The notes beneath the pieces are model-generated. The model did not search any database. It was given only the letters and a program-made list of their open reading frames with translations, and was not told the origin of the DNA. Position numbers and translations under genes: made by a program. Positions 25,089 to 34,538 of a DNA stretch of 47,745 nucleotides are shown here, piece after piece. Positions within the stretch are counted from its first letter, which is position 1. Each line of letters begins with the position of its first letter. The DNA comes from Phormidesmis priestleyi ULC007 (GTDB lineage Bacteria > Cyanobacteriota > Cyanobacteriia > Leptolyngbyales > Leptolyngbyaceae), in contig NZ_MPPI01000039.1 of NCBI RefSeq assembly GCF_001895925.1, forward strand, positions 1-47,745, written 5' to 3'.

Positions 25089-26387
25089 TTACGATCGCCC
25101 GTTCCAACCTTGAGCCGCATCATTAATCGCTTGATCGATCGTCTTTTGCCCCAACATTGCCGCTTGCAGATTTTGATAAATCACTTTCTGCAACTCTTTA
25201 ACGTTCTTCATCGCCGGAATCAAAACTTCTGCACTTTTGAGCTGACTCGCACTCACAATTCTGGCTTTGTCTACCGCAGTTGCATTGGCAGGAAGCGTGG
25301 TGAAATAGCTATCTTGTGACGCTTTAATCGTCGAGGGCAAAACGTTTGCAGCTTTGGCAAACGCCAGTTGATTTTCATTGTTGGTGACAAACAGCGCAAA
25401 CTTAAGTGCGGCATCGGGCTGATCGGTGTCTTTAGGAATCAACAAATCCATCACTGCGATATTCTTTTTGCCTGTGTCACCTGTGATTTGAGGAGCCGAT
25501 GCCGAGACTTGAGCGATCGATGGCGCATTTTTCTCGATCGTCTTCAAAAACTCTGCACCCGATGCCAAAATTGCGGTTTGTCCTTGTTGATAAAGGTCGA
25601 TCGCGTGACGGTGCCCCTCGGTCAGCACTTCTTTGGGCATCAACCCATTTTTATACATCTCCACCCAATATTGAAAGGCGGCTTTGCCTTGCGGAGTATT
25701 GAATGCCGCTTTGCCTTGACCATCGATTAACTGCACCCCCATTTGCACAAACGATTCGAGAATCTCGCCCGAATCTTCAGGAACTGCCGTCGCAAAAAAG
25801 GCGTATTTTCCCGTTTTATCTTTAATTTGCTTTGCAGCTTGAGCCAGCTCTACATAGGTTGCGGGAGGTTTGCTCACGCCCGATCGCTTCAGCAAATCTG
25901 TGTTGTAAATCGCCACTCTAGTCGTCAGATACCACGGAATTCCGAAGCTCTTGCCGTTGAGTGTGCTCGACTGCCAAATATTTGGGAGATATTGCTGACG
26001 CACCTCGGCAGGAATCTTAGCATCGAGATCTAACCAGGCATTGCGCTCGGCTAGCTGGGTGGCAAAATTTGGGTTGAGATTCACTACATCGGGCGCACTC
26101 TTTGCCACCACTGCCGTGAGAATCTTGCGTTCCATCTCTGCCCAGGGCACATCGACCCACCGAATTTTCACCCCCGGATTTTGGGTCTCAAAGTTTGTGA
26201 TCAGTTGATTGAAATAATCGGTGTATTGCGGCTTGAGCTGCATCGTCCAAAATTCTACTTCTGGCTGACCCGATGCCTGGTTGCTGCCCGAAGGCGCACT
26301 GCCTGTGCCACAACTCACCAGCCAACTCAGTACACATCCCAACAGGGCAAACAGTCCAAACGTTTTCCAGGTTCTAATCTGACGCAT
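25089..26387 (-). CDS. sugar-type ABC transporter substrate-binding lipoprotein
   Basis: The 432-aa protein has a lipoprotein signal with lipobox LVSC (Cys26), followed by a Ser/Gly-rich linker. The solute-binding fold of the sugar group is evident: VEFWTMQLKPQYTDYFNQLI, INLNPNFATQLAERNAWLDL-like region with VVNLNPNFATQLAERN, and FGIPWYLTTRVAIYNTDLLK. It would capture an oligosaccharide or related solute at the cytoplasmic membrane. No permease or ATPase gene is adjacent, so it must pair with components encoded elsewhere. The gene is divergent from the repeat-rich protein at 26560. Confidence 0.9.
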   Translation of the reverse strand: MRQIRTWKTFGLFALLGCVLSWLVSCGTGSAPSGSNQASGQPEVEFWTMQLKPQYTDYFNQLITNFETQNPGVKIRWVDVPWAEMERKILTAVVAKSAPDVVNLNPNFATQLAERNAWLDLDAKIPAEVRQQYLPNIWQSSTLNGKSFGIPWYLTTRVAIYNTDLLKRSGVSKPPATYVELAQAAKQIKDKTGKYAFFATAVPEDSGEILESFVQMGVQLIDGQGKAAFNTPQGKAAFQYWVEMYKNGLMPKEVLTEGHRHAIDLYQQGQTAILASGAEFLKTIEKNAPSIAQVSASAPQITGDTGKKNIAVMDLLIPKDTDQPDAALKFALFVTNNENQLAFAKAANVLPSTIKASQDSYFTTLPANATAVDKARIVSASQLKSAEVLIPAMKNVKELQKVIYQNLQAAMLGQKTIDQAINDAAQGWNGRS

Positions 26388-26559
26388 CTTCTCTATTTAA
26401 ATGGCGATCGCGTAGCTTAGTCTACCTGATCACCAGAGTCCTAAAATCTGAGTTTTGAGTTGAGTCTACTCACTCAACGCTTTCCTCTCTTCAGATAGAT
26501 GTGATGGGTTATTAGGTACTCCAATATTTCTGAATTAACAATCACCTAAAAGGACAAGC

Positions 26560-27381
26560 ATGATAATCAGGGGTTCACGAATTGGAGCGATCGCATCGTT
26601 CACCTTAATATCTCTATCGTCTGGAATCTGGCTCAATCGAGCGATCGCGCAAGTTGGGTCAGATCAACCCGTCAAAAATCCAGGCGTTTCAGGAATTAGC
26701 AGTCCCACTCCATCGGGGAATGGCGGCGCAACGATCGATCAGCCCGTAACCAATCCTGGCGTTTCAGGAATTAGCAGTCCCGCTTCGTCTGAGAATAATG
26801 GAGCGACGATCGATCAGCCCGTGACTAATCCTGGCGTTTCAGGAGGGAGTTTTCCGACTCCTGCTTTGGGTCAGCCAAATCCTACCTTTGACGGCTCTCA
26901 ACCTGTCACCAACCCAGGCACTTCTGGAATCAATACTCCCAGCTTGACCCAGCCTAGTCAGCCTGCAAACCCAGACACGATTCGCACGATCGTGCTGCCC
27001 AGCGATATTCCGAGTGCGATCGTTCAGCCCCGCACTAATCGAACTCCTCCGACCAGAACGCCTCAAGTCACTCAGCCAGTGACCCCGCAAGCCACACCCA
27101 CCCAAATAGACAACGGCAGAGCCACGACCGGGTTTATTAAAACAGCAGTCCCTACTCAGCTAGCCAATAACCCCAACACCCAGAGATTAGACGCTCAACT
27201 GCTGCAAGCCACCTGCTCACAAAATTGGCAAGGTGCGATCGCCATTGTTGATCGAGCGTTAGAGAGTGCCCCTAATCAAACGTATCGATCGCAACTCAGA
27301 ACCTACCGCAATCGCCTCGAATCTTTGTCAAGCGCGAGAACTACGATTCCTAACTGGTCACAAAAGTGCACCGGAGGATGA
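26560..27381 (+). CDS. secreted repeat-rich protein with C-terminal helical hairpin
   Basis: The 273-aa product has a signal peptide (MIIRGSRIGAIASFTLISLS..., cleavage near Ala30). Residues 35-140 contain four imperfect repeats around DQPVTNPGVSGISSP, also visible in the DNA. A Pro/Thr-rich linker (140-195) precedes a conserved C-terminal domain (about 205-270), RLDAQLLQATCSQNWQGAIA followed by IVDRALESAPNQTYRSQLRT, with two Cys. That domain resembles a TPR-like hairpin and the last 50 residues of the STAND-like protein. It is probably a periplasmic or outer-surface protein with disordered repeats. No specific function can be given. Confidence 0.75.
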   Translation: MIIRGSRIGAIASFTLISLSSGIWLNRAIAQVGSDQPVKNPGVSGISSPTPSGNGGATIDQPVTNPGVSGISSPASSENNGATIDQPVTNPGVSGGSFPTPALGQPNPTFDGSQPVTNPGTSGINTPSLTQPSQPANPDTIRTIVLPSDIPSAIVQPRTNRTPPTRTPQVTQPVTPQATPTQIDNGRATTGFIKTAVPTQLANNPNTQRLDAQLLQATCSQNWQGAIAIVDRALESAPNQTYRSQLRTYRNRLESLSSARTTIPNWSQKCTGG

Positions 27382-27958
27382 AAGACTGAAGGATGAAACC
27401 TGAAAAAGTTGAAGCCTGTGTTGCAATTGTGACACGGGCTTTCTGTATTTAGCGAGAGGCTTTTCTTTTGATACTTAATTCCACCTAGCAATTTGTCGTC
27501 GAACTTTTAAGGCTTGCGCCTGATCTCTCTTGAGCCGCTATCACAAACTTTATTTTTCGATCGTCATTTTCTGAAAATGCGTGTACTATTCACAAATGAG
27601 TTCCCGATCAAGCGCTTAGAGGAGAATTTTTTAGCCACAAGTTGATTGCAGATTCCAGCACCTAACCAGTCGATCAAACTAGTTTATCTGAGTCAAAATG
27701 ATTTTTGTTTGAGAAGAAATCACCGAAATTGACTCAGCAGATTGGTCGATCATTTCGGGGTAGTCTGAATTCGTCAAGCAAAATTATTTGCTGATTATTC
27801 AGTCGATATTGCAGAATGAACCCCAAATCTTTGTATCTTTGTGTGCAAACGAGTCATTCTGAATTAAATTGTGTACTATGCTCTTGAACCCGACCGTTTT
27901 ACGGTTATTCCTTCCCCAGCTTCGGTTCCAAATTATCTCTTAGTGGGCTAACAAATCT
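27382..27958. promoter_or_regulatory. 577-bp gap before the pil operon
   Basis: No gene is seen. It starts with a terminator (27412-27450) and contains two copies of GTGTACTAT (27583-27591 and 27872-27880), which could be -10 elements, and ACCGTTTTACGGT near 27891-27903 as a small inverted repeat close to pilM. The pilus operon promoter is expected in the second half of this stretch. Confidence 0.45.
27412..27450 (+). terminator. intrinsic terminator after the repeat-rich gene
   Basis: AAGCCTGTGT (27412-27421) pairs with ACACGGGCTT (27432-27441) over ten positions with one G-T wobble and a 10-base loop, followed by TCTGTATTT. Confidence 0.65.
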
Positions 27959-29074
27959 GTGGTTAACGGTCTAAAAGGTCTCTTTTCTAAAAAGTCTAAA
28001 GGGGTTGGCATAGAGTTAGCCCCCGATCGGATCAATATTGCCCAGTTACGTAAGCAAGGTTCAGGGTTTCGGCTCGCTAGCTACGTGACTGTTCCCGTGC
28101 CTGACGGGGTATTTCAAGAAGGGCAAATTGTCGATCCTCCCGCCATGTCTGAGCTAATTCAAACCGCGTTATCAGACAACAAAATTAAAGTTAAACAAGC
28201 GGCAACCGCCGTCCCAGGGGGGCGCGATACGGTGACTCGAATTATTCCGGTTCCCGCAGAGCTTGACGATCGGGAACTGCGAGAAATGGTGTTAAACCAG
28301 GAAGCCGGGTTATATCTGCCGTTCCCTCGCGAAGAAGCCGACGTAGACTATCAAAAACTCGGTCTATTTATTGACGAAGACGGCATTGAGAAAGTTCAGG
28401 TTTTGCTGGTAGCAACGCGCAAAGAAATTACAGACACCTATATTAATACTTTCCAACAAGCAGGGCTGCAAGTTGATGTTTTGGAGATTAGCAGCTTTTC
28501 ACTGATTCGCACCATTCGCGAACAATTGAGACAGTTTGCGCCTCAAGAAGCTGTAGCTTTAGTGGATATCGAGTTTGAAAGCACCGAGATCTCAATTACC
28601 GTCGATGGCGTGCCGCAATTTTCGCGCACGGTGCCGATCGGCAGTTTCCAAATTCAAAGTGCTTTGTCACGAGCAATGAATTTGCCTCCTTCTCGCAGCA
28701 TCGATTTGCTGCAAGGCATGACCATTCCGGCCAACCCAATGGATACGATGGGCAGTCCGAGAATGAGTCCGGGCACCAATCCCGGAACGGCGGCAATGCT
28801 GAGAGTTTTGGGCGAACTGTCTGACGAACTGCGGCGATCGATTGATTTCTATCTCAATCAAGGCGAAAACCTGGAAGTGGCTCAACTCCTGCTGGCCGGC
28901 CCAGGTGCCTCGATCGGGCAACTCGACGAATTCTTAACGCAACGCTTAAGTCTGCCCTGCAACTCGGTTGATCCTGTGGCGGCGCTCTCGATCGAAACGC
29001 CTCAAGAGATTCCGTTAGCGGCTAGACCAGGGTTAGGCGTTGTGTTGGGGTTAGGATTGCGGGAGGCATGGTGA
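27959..29074 (+). CDS. pilM: type IV pilus assembly protein PilM
   Basis: The 371-aa protein uses a GTG start. It is an actin-like cytoplasmic ATPase that binds the N-terminus of PilN and links the pilus alignment complex to the inner membrane. Conserved elements include the nucleotide-binding start GVGIELAPDRINIAQLRKQG, EMVLNQEAGLYLPFPREEAD, VALVDIEFESTEISITVDG and LLLAGPGASIGQL. It is the first gene of pilMNOQ; pilN starts 1 bp after its stop codon. Cyanobacterial pili serve motility and DNA uptake. Confidence 0.95.
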   Translation: MVNGLKGLFSKKSKGVGIELAPDRINIAQLRKQGSGFRLASYVTVPVPDGVFQEGQIVDPPAMSELIQTALSDNKIKVKQAATAVPGGRDTVTRIIPVPAELDDRELREMVLNQEAGLYLPFPREEADVDYQKLGLFIDEDGIEKVQVLLVATRKEITDTYINTFQQAGLQVDVLEISSFSLIRTIREQLRQFAPQEAVALVDIEFESTEISITVDGVPQFSRTVPIGSFQIQSALSRAMNLPPSRSIDLLQGMTIPANPMDTMGSPRMSPGTNPGTAAMLRVLGELSDELRRSIDFYLNQGENLEVAQLLLAGPGASIGQLDEFLTQRLSLPCNSVDPVAALSIETPQEIPLAARPGLGVVLGLGLREAW

Positions 29075-29075
29075 G

Positions 29076-29894
29076 ATGTATAGCTTAGACATTAATTTTC
29101 TCAACGATCGACCAGAATACAAAACCGATGGTGCTAGACGAGCCGGACGAAAAACCTCGACCTATGTGAGCGACGATCGTCGCCCCCTCTATTGGGGGTT
29201 AGCGGCTGGGGTTTTCTTTCCGATCGCGCTGTTAGCGTTGTGGGGCTTTCTGCAAGTCAGAAACGCCGACCTAGAGCGACAGCAAGTAGAGTTAGACGCT
29301 CAACTGGGCAACCTCGAAGCTCAGAAACGAGACCTCGCATTGATCAACGCTCAAATCAAGCAAAGCACTGACGAAACTCAAGCGCTGGCAACGGTGTTTA
29401 ACCAAATTAAACCCTGGTCAGCGATGGCGCAAGATATTCGCGATCGCTTGCCGCCCAACGTGCAAATTGCTGGCATCACGCAGGTTGACCCCGCTAAAAC
29501 TCCAGCAAAACCTGCGGTGGCGGGTCAAGCGCCAGCCCCTGTGTCGGGGCTGATCCAGATCGATGGCGTGGCAAATTCGTTTAACGATGTCAACGACTTT
29601 CTTTTAACCTTGCAACAATCTAACTTTTTGCAGAGCGCTCAAACCAAGCTCATTAGTGCAGAACTCACAGATTCTCAAGCATTGCAAAGTTTAGATTTAG
29701 CTGGCTCTAAGGCTGGCGGCTCAAGCGCCAACTATGAGACCCCCAAACTGCCGCCACGAGTTAAGTTTTCGCTCCAAACTGCCTTGAGCGAAGTGCCTGC
29801 CTCTGAGCTGATTCGCGAACTCGATCGTAAAGGAGCCGTTGGACTCGTGACCCGTATTGAAGCCCTCAAAGAAAAGGGAGTGATTAAACCATGA
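29076..29894 (+). CDS. pilN: type IV pilus assembly protein PilN
   Basis: The 272-aa protein has a short cytoplasmic N-terminus (MYSLDINFLNDRPEYKTDGA) that includes the NxLND-type PilM-binding segment, one membrane helix at about 45-62, then a coiled-coil rich region (68-110) and a periplasmic domain. It forms a PilM/N/O scaffold in the inner membrane. Its start follows pilM closely, and its end overlaps the pilO start (ATGA), consistent with translational coupling. The family is weakly conserved; identity rests on both features and gene order. Confidence 0.92.
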   Translation: MYSLDINFLNDRPEYKTDGARRAGRKTSTYVSDDRRPLYWGLAAGVFFPIALLALWGFLQVRNADLERQQVELDAQLGNLEAQKRDLALINAQIKQSTDETQALATVFNQIKPWSAMAQDIRDRLPPNVQIAGITQVDPAKTPAKPAVAGQAPAPVSGLIQIDGVANSFNDVNDFLLTLQQSNFLQSAQTKLISAELTDSQALQSLDLAGSKAGGSSANYETPKLPPRVKFSLQTALSEVPASELIRELDRKGAVGLVTRIEALKEKGVIKP

Positions 29895-30790
29895 CGGCAG
29901 GTGGAGATTTTATTCCTCAAGATTCAGACTTTGATCCGGGTCCCAACTATCCGGTTGTATTTGGCATTACGCTCACGCCTGTCATCTCCGGCATCGCTCT
30001 AGCAGCCGCAGGGCTGATCAGCGCTGGCTTGCTCTGGAATTATGTGGTCAGCCCTACCTGGGAAGCGTATCAATCGCTAGATGCCAAAGTTAAAGAAAAG
30101 AATGAGCAACTTAAGGAACAGGCATCGATCAAACAACAGATTCAGGATGCCAAGACAAAGCTCACGCAAGTGAATCAGCAACGCGATCAGGTTTTAGCTT
30201 TATTTGCAACCGACAAGACGTTAGATACGTTGTTGCTAGACATCAATCAGTTGATTGATAAAAACAACTCAGGTCGCATTGCGGCAACTAAGGCAAAGCT
30301 TAACAGTTGCCCTGCTTGGGTACGCGATCAATATTCTGATATTGTCACCTACCAAAAATTTGAAGACAAAGTAGGCGCTTTGGTCGCTGATGCCAAGCTA
30401 AAGAAATTTACGCCTAATGTCAAAGGCACCGAGGTGATTGCCGATGGTTCGCTCGGTGCGCCGATCGACAACAAGCTCAAGCGTCAATCGATTGACGTGC
30501 AGTTTGAGGGCAACTTTAACCAAACTCAATCCATTTTTAGAACGATCGAGCGTCTTCAGCCGTTGCTGCTGATCAAAAATCTCAAGATTGAGGTCGGCGA
30601 TAAAAACCGCGCACTGGTTCCAGGCGGTCTCTATGAAATTGCGCCGGGGGGCATCGTGCGCTTTTTAACCAACTGCCAGCCCGATGCCAAAATCACGACT
30701 TCCTTTCAAATGGAGGCGTTGATACCTCTCAATGCGGCGGATAAGAAGGCACTCGTGCCCACTCCTAGCCCAACCGCTTCACCCAAATAG
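29891..30790 (+). CDS. pilO: type IV pilus assembly protein PilO
   Basis: The 299-aa protein has one membrane helix at about 28-50 (ITLTPVISGIALAAAGLISA) and a coiled coil (60-105) with the pattern YQSLDAKVKEKNEQLKEQAS, followed by a periplasmic ferredoxin-like domain. It pairs with PilN to connect the inner membrane scaffold to PilQ. The C-terminal end is Pro/Ser/Thr-rich. Coupled to pilN by ATGA overlap. No separate pilP gene is seen, as is usual in cyanobacteria. Confidence 0.92.
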   Translation: MTAGGDFIPQDSDFDPGPNYPVVFGITLTPVISGIALAAAGLISAGLLWNYVVSPTWEAYQSLDAKVKEKNEQLKEQASIKQQIQDAKTKLTQVNQQRDQVLALFATDKTLDTLLLDINQLIDKNNSGRIAATKAKLNSCPAWVRDQYSDIVTYQKFEDKVGALVADAKLKKFTPNVKGTEVIADGSLGAPIDNKLKRQSIDVQFEGNFNQTQSIFRTIERLQPLLLIKNLKIEVGDKNRALVPGGLYEIAPGGIVRFLTNCQPDAKITTSFQMEALIPLNAADKKALVPTPSPTASPK

Positions 30791-30862
30791 TCAGAGCGGC
30801 GGCAAGACCGCTCGATTTACGTTTTAATCCCATCGTTTTTAAGTTGAGAGAGGAGTGAACCC

Positions 30863-33094
30863 GTGAAGGAGTTTTATGGAATCGGTGCAGCCACTGCCGC
30901 GATCGTGCTGGCGGCAACTCAGGCAGCAAGTGCAGCCCCAACTCAAGTCACCAATGTGCGCTTAAATCCCAGTCGATCGGGGGTCGATGTGGTGTTAGAA
31001 ACTCAGGCGGGCGATCGCGCTCCGCAAGTGTTTAACGTCAACCGCGGCAACACTTGGACGGCTTATATTTTCAATACGCAGCTACGCGGCGGCCAGTCTT
31101 TTCAGCAAAATAACCCAGCACCAGGCATCGCCTCGATCGCGGTCACACCCGTCGGTGGCAATGGCATTCAGGTGACCGTAGTGGGGCAGGGCAATACCGC
31201 TCCGACTGGGCAAATTGCCAGCCGCAATGCAAAAGGCGTGATTTTGAGCGTCAGTGGTGCTGGCGGAGGGGGAGCGCCCGTTGCTCAGGCTCCTGCATCA
31301 ACGCCTGCTGCACCGTCTGCAACGCCTGCTCCACCGCTTGGGGTGCCGATCGCGCCTCTGGTGCCCAACCCAACGATTACGACTACTCCGCCTACGGTGC
31401 CAGTGGCTCCAGTGCCGCCCTTTTTGCCGAGAGCCGTAGCTCCACCCGTTGGAGATATTACAGTCGCGCCGATCGACGTGTCGCCTTCCTCGATCGATTT
31501 GGGTTCCGCAGAACGCATTCCTCGGCTCGTGCTGCGCGATGCTCCAGTGCGAGAGGTTTTGTCTCTACTTGCCAGAGCCGCCGGACTCAACTTAGCCTTT
31601 AGCGAATCTCCGGGCGGACAAACTGGCACAGCCGCCGGACAAGCGACTCGATCGGGCGGCCCGACAATCTCGCTTGATATTGAAAATGAGTCAGTGCAAG
31701 ATGTCTTCAACTATGTGTTACGGCTGGCTTGCGTCCCTGTTGCAACAACCGGGCAGGGTGGGGGCGGTCAATGTGGCAGCCTAGAAGCAACGCGCTCAGG
31801 GCGAACCATTATTGTTGGCACCCGGTTACCTAACTCGGCTCGTGGGGCATTGGCTCGGAGTCTGCGCCTCAATCAAATATCTGTGAGCAGTGCCGTCAAC
31901 TTTTTGGTGGGCTTGGGGGCAGAAAGCGCGGTGACCAGAGAGCGGCAAGTCAGAACGGTGATCGCTCAGTCGGCATCTCAGCTAGAAGGTGCTCAACAAA
32001 CTACGGCAAACCAGCCAGCCACTACCGAGACCACGACAGAAACCAGAGTCGAGGTTCAGCGCGCTGAGTTTAGAGATTCTACGCCATTTCTGCGAGGCAT
32101 GCAGGTATCAGGCGATGAGCGCACAAACTCCATCACGCTGATCGGCACCGCTAAACAAATTGAACTGGCAACCAGCCAACTGATTCAGCTTGATTCAAGA
32201 CGGCGGATGGTAGCAGTCAACGTCAAAGTGATTGACGTAAACCTGCTGGCACTGCGGCGATTTGGCACGACGTTCTCGTTTGGGGTCGGGGATTCGCAGA
32301 TCCTTAACCAAGGCGGCATTGCGGTGCTTAACTTTGGTCGAAACACCCCTGGGTCAAGTTCGGCGACCTCGGATGGTACCGGAAGCACGATCGGCACAGT
32401 TGTGAACATCGCTGGTGGTGCTTCACCCGTTGATTTTATTCGTAGCTTTTTTGCCCAGCTACAGGCTTCAGTGGTGAGCGGCAACGCTAAGATCTTGACC
32501 GACCCGACGCTAGTTGTGCAAGAAGGGCAAACCGCAACGGTTAACTTGACACAAGAAGTGATCACAAACTTTGTTCAGAATGTGACTGGGGGGAGGAATG
32601 ATGTGCAAACTGTAACCCTGACGGCTGAGAAGAGATCTGCTGGGTTGATTTTGCCCGTTAAGGTCGATCGCATTGATGACAACGGCTTCATTTCTCTATC
32701 GGTTGCTCCGTCGATCTCTCAGCCTGAGAGCACTCAATCTATCAACATTGCTGGCATCAATGGCTCACCTGGCTCAAGTAATATCATCACGCTGTTGTCT
32801 GAACGAAAACTAGAGTCAGGTCAAATCCGGCTAAGGGATGGTCAGACGTTAGTGCTTTCCGGGATTATTCAAGAGCAAGACCGCGCTACGGTAACGAAGG
32901 TGCCGATTTTAGGAGATATTCCAATTTTGGGTGCTTTATTTCGCCGCACCGAGCGCAATAACCAACGCCGAGAAGTGATTGTGCTGCTGACTCCGCAGAT
33001 TATTGACGACTCCGATCGCTCAACCTACGGCTATGGCTACACGCCAGGGCCGGAAGTGCGGCAGGTCTTGCAGCAAAATCCAGGCAGTCGCTAA
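30863..33094 (+). CDS. pilQ: type IV pilus secretin PilQ
   Basis: The 743-aa outer-membrane secretin uses GTG with a GAGAGGAG ribosome binding site. It has a signal peptide (residues 1-25), an AMIN domain (about 30-125, VRLNPSRSGVDVVLETQAGD), and a Pro-rich linker (140-200). Secretin N domains follow (about 215-430, ERIPRLVLRDAPVREVLSLL), then the secretin core (about 450-725) with VVQEGQTATV, LLSERKLESGQIRLRDGQTL and VPILGDIPILGALFRRTERN. It forms the multimeric channel for pilus passage. It is the last gene of the operon and is followed by a strong terminator. Confidence 0.95.
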   Translation: MKEFYGIGAATAAIVLAATQAASAAPTQVTNVRLNPSRSGVDVVLETQAGDRAPQVFNVNRGNTWTAYIFNTQLRGGQSFQQNNPAPGIASIAVTPVGGNGIQVTVVGQGNTAPTGQIASRNAKGVILSVSGAGGGGAPVAQAPASTPAAPSATPAPPLGVPIAPLVPNPTITTTPPTVPVAPVPPFLPRAVAPPVGDITVAPIDVSPSSIDLGSAERIPRLVLRDAPVREVLSLLARAAGLNLAFSESPGGQTGTAAGQATRSGGPTISLDIENESVQDVFNYVLRLACVPVATTGQGGGGQCGSLEATRSGRTIIVGTRLPNSARGALARSLRLNQISVSSAVNFLVGLGAESAVTRERQVRTVIAQSASQLEGAQQTTANQPATTETTTETRVEVQRAEFRDSTPFLRGMQVSGDERTNSITLIGTAKQIELATSQLIQLDSRRRMVAVNVKVIDVNLLALRRFGTTFSFGVGDSQILNQGGIAVLNFGRNTPGSSSATSDGTGSTIGTVVNIAGGASPVDFIRSFFAQLQASVVSGNAKILTDPTLVVQEGQTATVNLTQEVITNFVQNVTGGRNDVQTVTLTAEKRSAGLILPVKVDRIDDNGFISLSVAPSISQPESTQSINIAGINGSPGSSNIITLLSERKLESGQIRLRDGQTLVLSGIIQEQDRATVTKVPILGDIPILGALFRRTERNNQRREVIVLLTPQIIDDSDRSTYGYGYTPGPEVRQVLQQNPGSR

Positions 33095-33137
33095 CCTCTA
33101 GATAGGCGACTTGCTAAACCATTGAAGATACGCTATG

Positions 33138-33181
33138 AGAGCCAGAATTCAGGATGTTTCTTGAATTCTGGCTCTTTGTTT
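33138..33181 (+). terminator. strong intrinsic terminator of the pil operon
   Basis: A perfect 14-bp stem, AGAGCCAGAATTCA (33138-33151) with TGAATTCTGGCTCT (33162-33175), has a 10-base loop and is followed by TTGTTTG. It overlaps the first possible TTG start of the MFS gene, which argues for the later ATG. Confidence 0.9.
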
Positions 33182-33203
33182 GAAAGAATGGTTCTCAGGC
33201 TTA

Positions 33204-34436
33204 ATGAAACTTCCCGCTTGGCTGCCCCGTTTCCGTCATGAAGTTTGGATTCTCGCCTTGGGTCGGTTGCTCTCACAAGTTGGCACCGGATTCACCCTAT
33301 TCTATGCGCCAATTTTCTTTGTCAATCAGGTTGGGCTATCGGCAACCGCTGTCGGGTTAGGGATAGGCAGTGCCTCAATTTCTGGCGTGGTTGGGCGTGC
33401 CCTCGGCGGCACCTTTGCAGACTCAAAATTTTGGGGACGTAGACGGACTTTATTACTGTCAGCGGTGGTTTCTTCGATCGCTTCATTCACCCTAGCAGGG
33501 GCCTATAATTTCCCAGCTTTTGTCGGCGGCAATCTGCTCATGGGGTTGGGAATGGGGCTTTATTGGCCGGCCACCGAAGCAGTCGTAGCCGACTTGACAA
33601 CTCCTCTTCAACGCAACGAAGCTTACTCGATCACCCGTTTGTCGGATGTGTTAGGGCTGGGCATCGGAGTCGTTCTGGGCGGGTTGCTGATCAGCTCAAC
33701 AGGCTCGTATCGATCGCTCTTTCTGATCGACGGATTTTCATTTTTAGTCTTCTTCGGGGTGATCTATTTCGCAATCGCTGAAACCAATCCATTTGTTGAG
33801 AGAACTCGTGGACAAGGATGGACGATCGCATTCGCTGATAAGCGTCTATTAGTGTATGCGCTAGTGAACACAATATTTACGACTTACATTGTGCAAATTG
33901 ATAGCACGATGCCGCTCTATTTCAGTAACTTTCTGCACTTAGATAACGCTCATCGGGGCTTTCCTCCCCCTGTGATTAGCGCTTTGTTTACAGCCTATTT
34001 GACGTTATCGGTGATTTGCCAATTGCCGATCGCGCGTGCTTTCAATCGATTCAGCCGTTCCAAAGTGTTGATGCTATCAGCGTCGCTGTGGGGAGTTGGG
34101 TTCGCTCTGATCGGCATTACCGGAATCGTCTCGCAAGGGCACCTCGTTTGGGCAATCTTAGGCATGGGTGTCTTGTCATTCGCAACGATCACCTATACGC
34201 CTGTGGCATCTGCGCTAGTCGTCGATCTAGCGCCCGAATCGCTGCGAGGAGTTTATCTAGCCGTCAACTCTCAGTGCTGGGCCGCAGGTTATTTTATTGG
34301 CCCTCCCTTAGGTGGATGGGCATTAGATCAATCCACGACGATCGCTCATGGTTTGTGGCTATTTCTCACCTTGAGCGTTGTGGTCGCGATCGCCATTTTG
34401 CGACGGCTTGACCAAATGATCAAAGCAGAACTATAA
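33204..34436 (+). CDS. MFS transporter
   Basis: The start is placed at ATG 33204 (MKLPAWLPRFRHEVWILALG, 410 aa) because the earlier TTG lies at the pil terminator. The protein has about twelve membrane helices. The A-like motif between helices 2 and 3 reads GRALGGTFADSKFWGRRRTL, and the second half includes VLMLSASLWGVGFALIGI. It belongs to the drug-efflux-like major facilitator group and acts in the cytoplasmic membrane. The substrate is unknown. It is separated from pilQ by a terminator and is probably its own unit. Confidence 0.9.
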   Translation: MKLPAWLPRFRHEVWILALGRLLSQVGTGFTLFYAPIFFVNQVGLSATAVGLGIGSASISGVVGRALGGTFADSKFWGRRRTLLLSAVVSSIASFTLAGAYNFPAFVGGNLLMGLGMGLYWPATEAVVADLTTPLQRNEAYSITRLSDVLGLGIGVVLGGLLISSTGSYRSLFLIDGFSFLVFFGVIYFAIAETNPFVERTRGQGWTIAFADKRLLVYALVNTIFTTYIVQIDSTMPLYFSNFLHLDNAHRGFPPPVISALFTAYLTLSVICQLPIARAFNRFSRSKVLMLSASLWGVGFALIGITGIVSQGHLVWAILGMGVLSFATITYTPVASALVVDLAPESLRGVYLAVNSQCWAAGYFIGPPLGGWALDQSTTIAHGLWLFLTLSVVVAIAILRRLDQMIKAEL

Positions 34437-34538
34437 CGTCCAAACTGTCTCGATCCAAATTGCGATTACGCCGTCTAGAGCGCGTACACTTTATTACGGT
34501 CGATTCTTTTTAATGCAAGGTTGTCGAGCACGAGCGCT

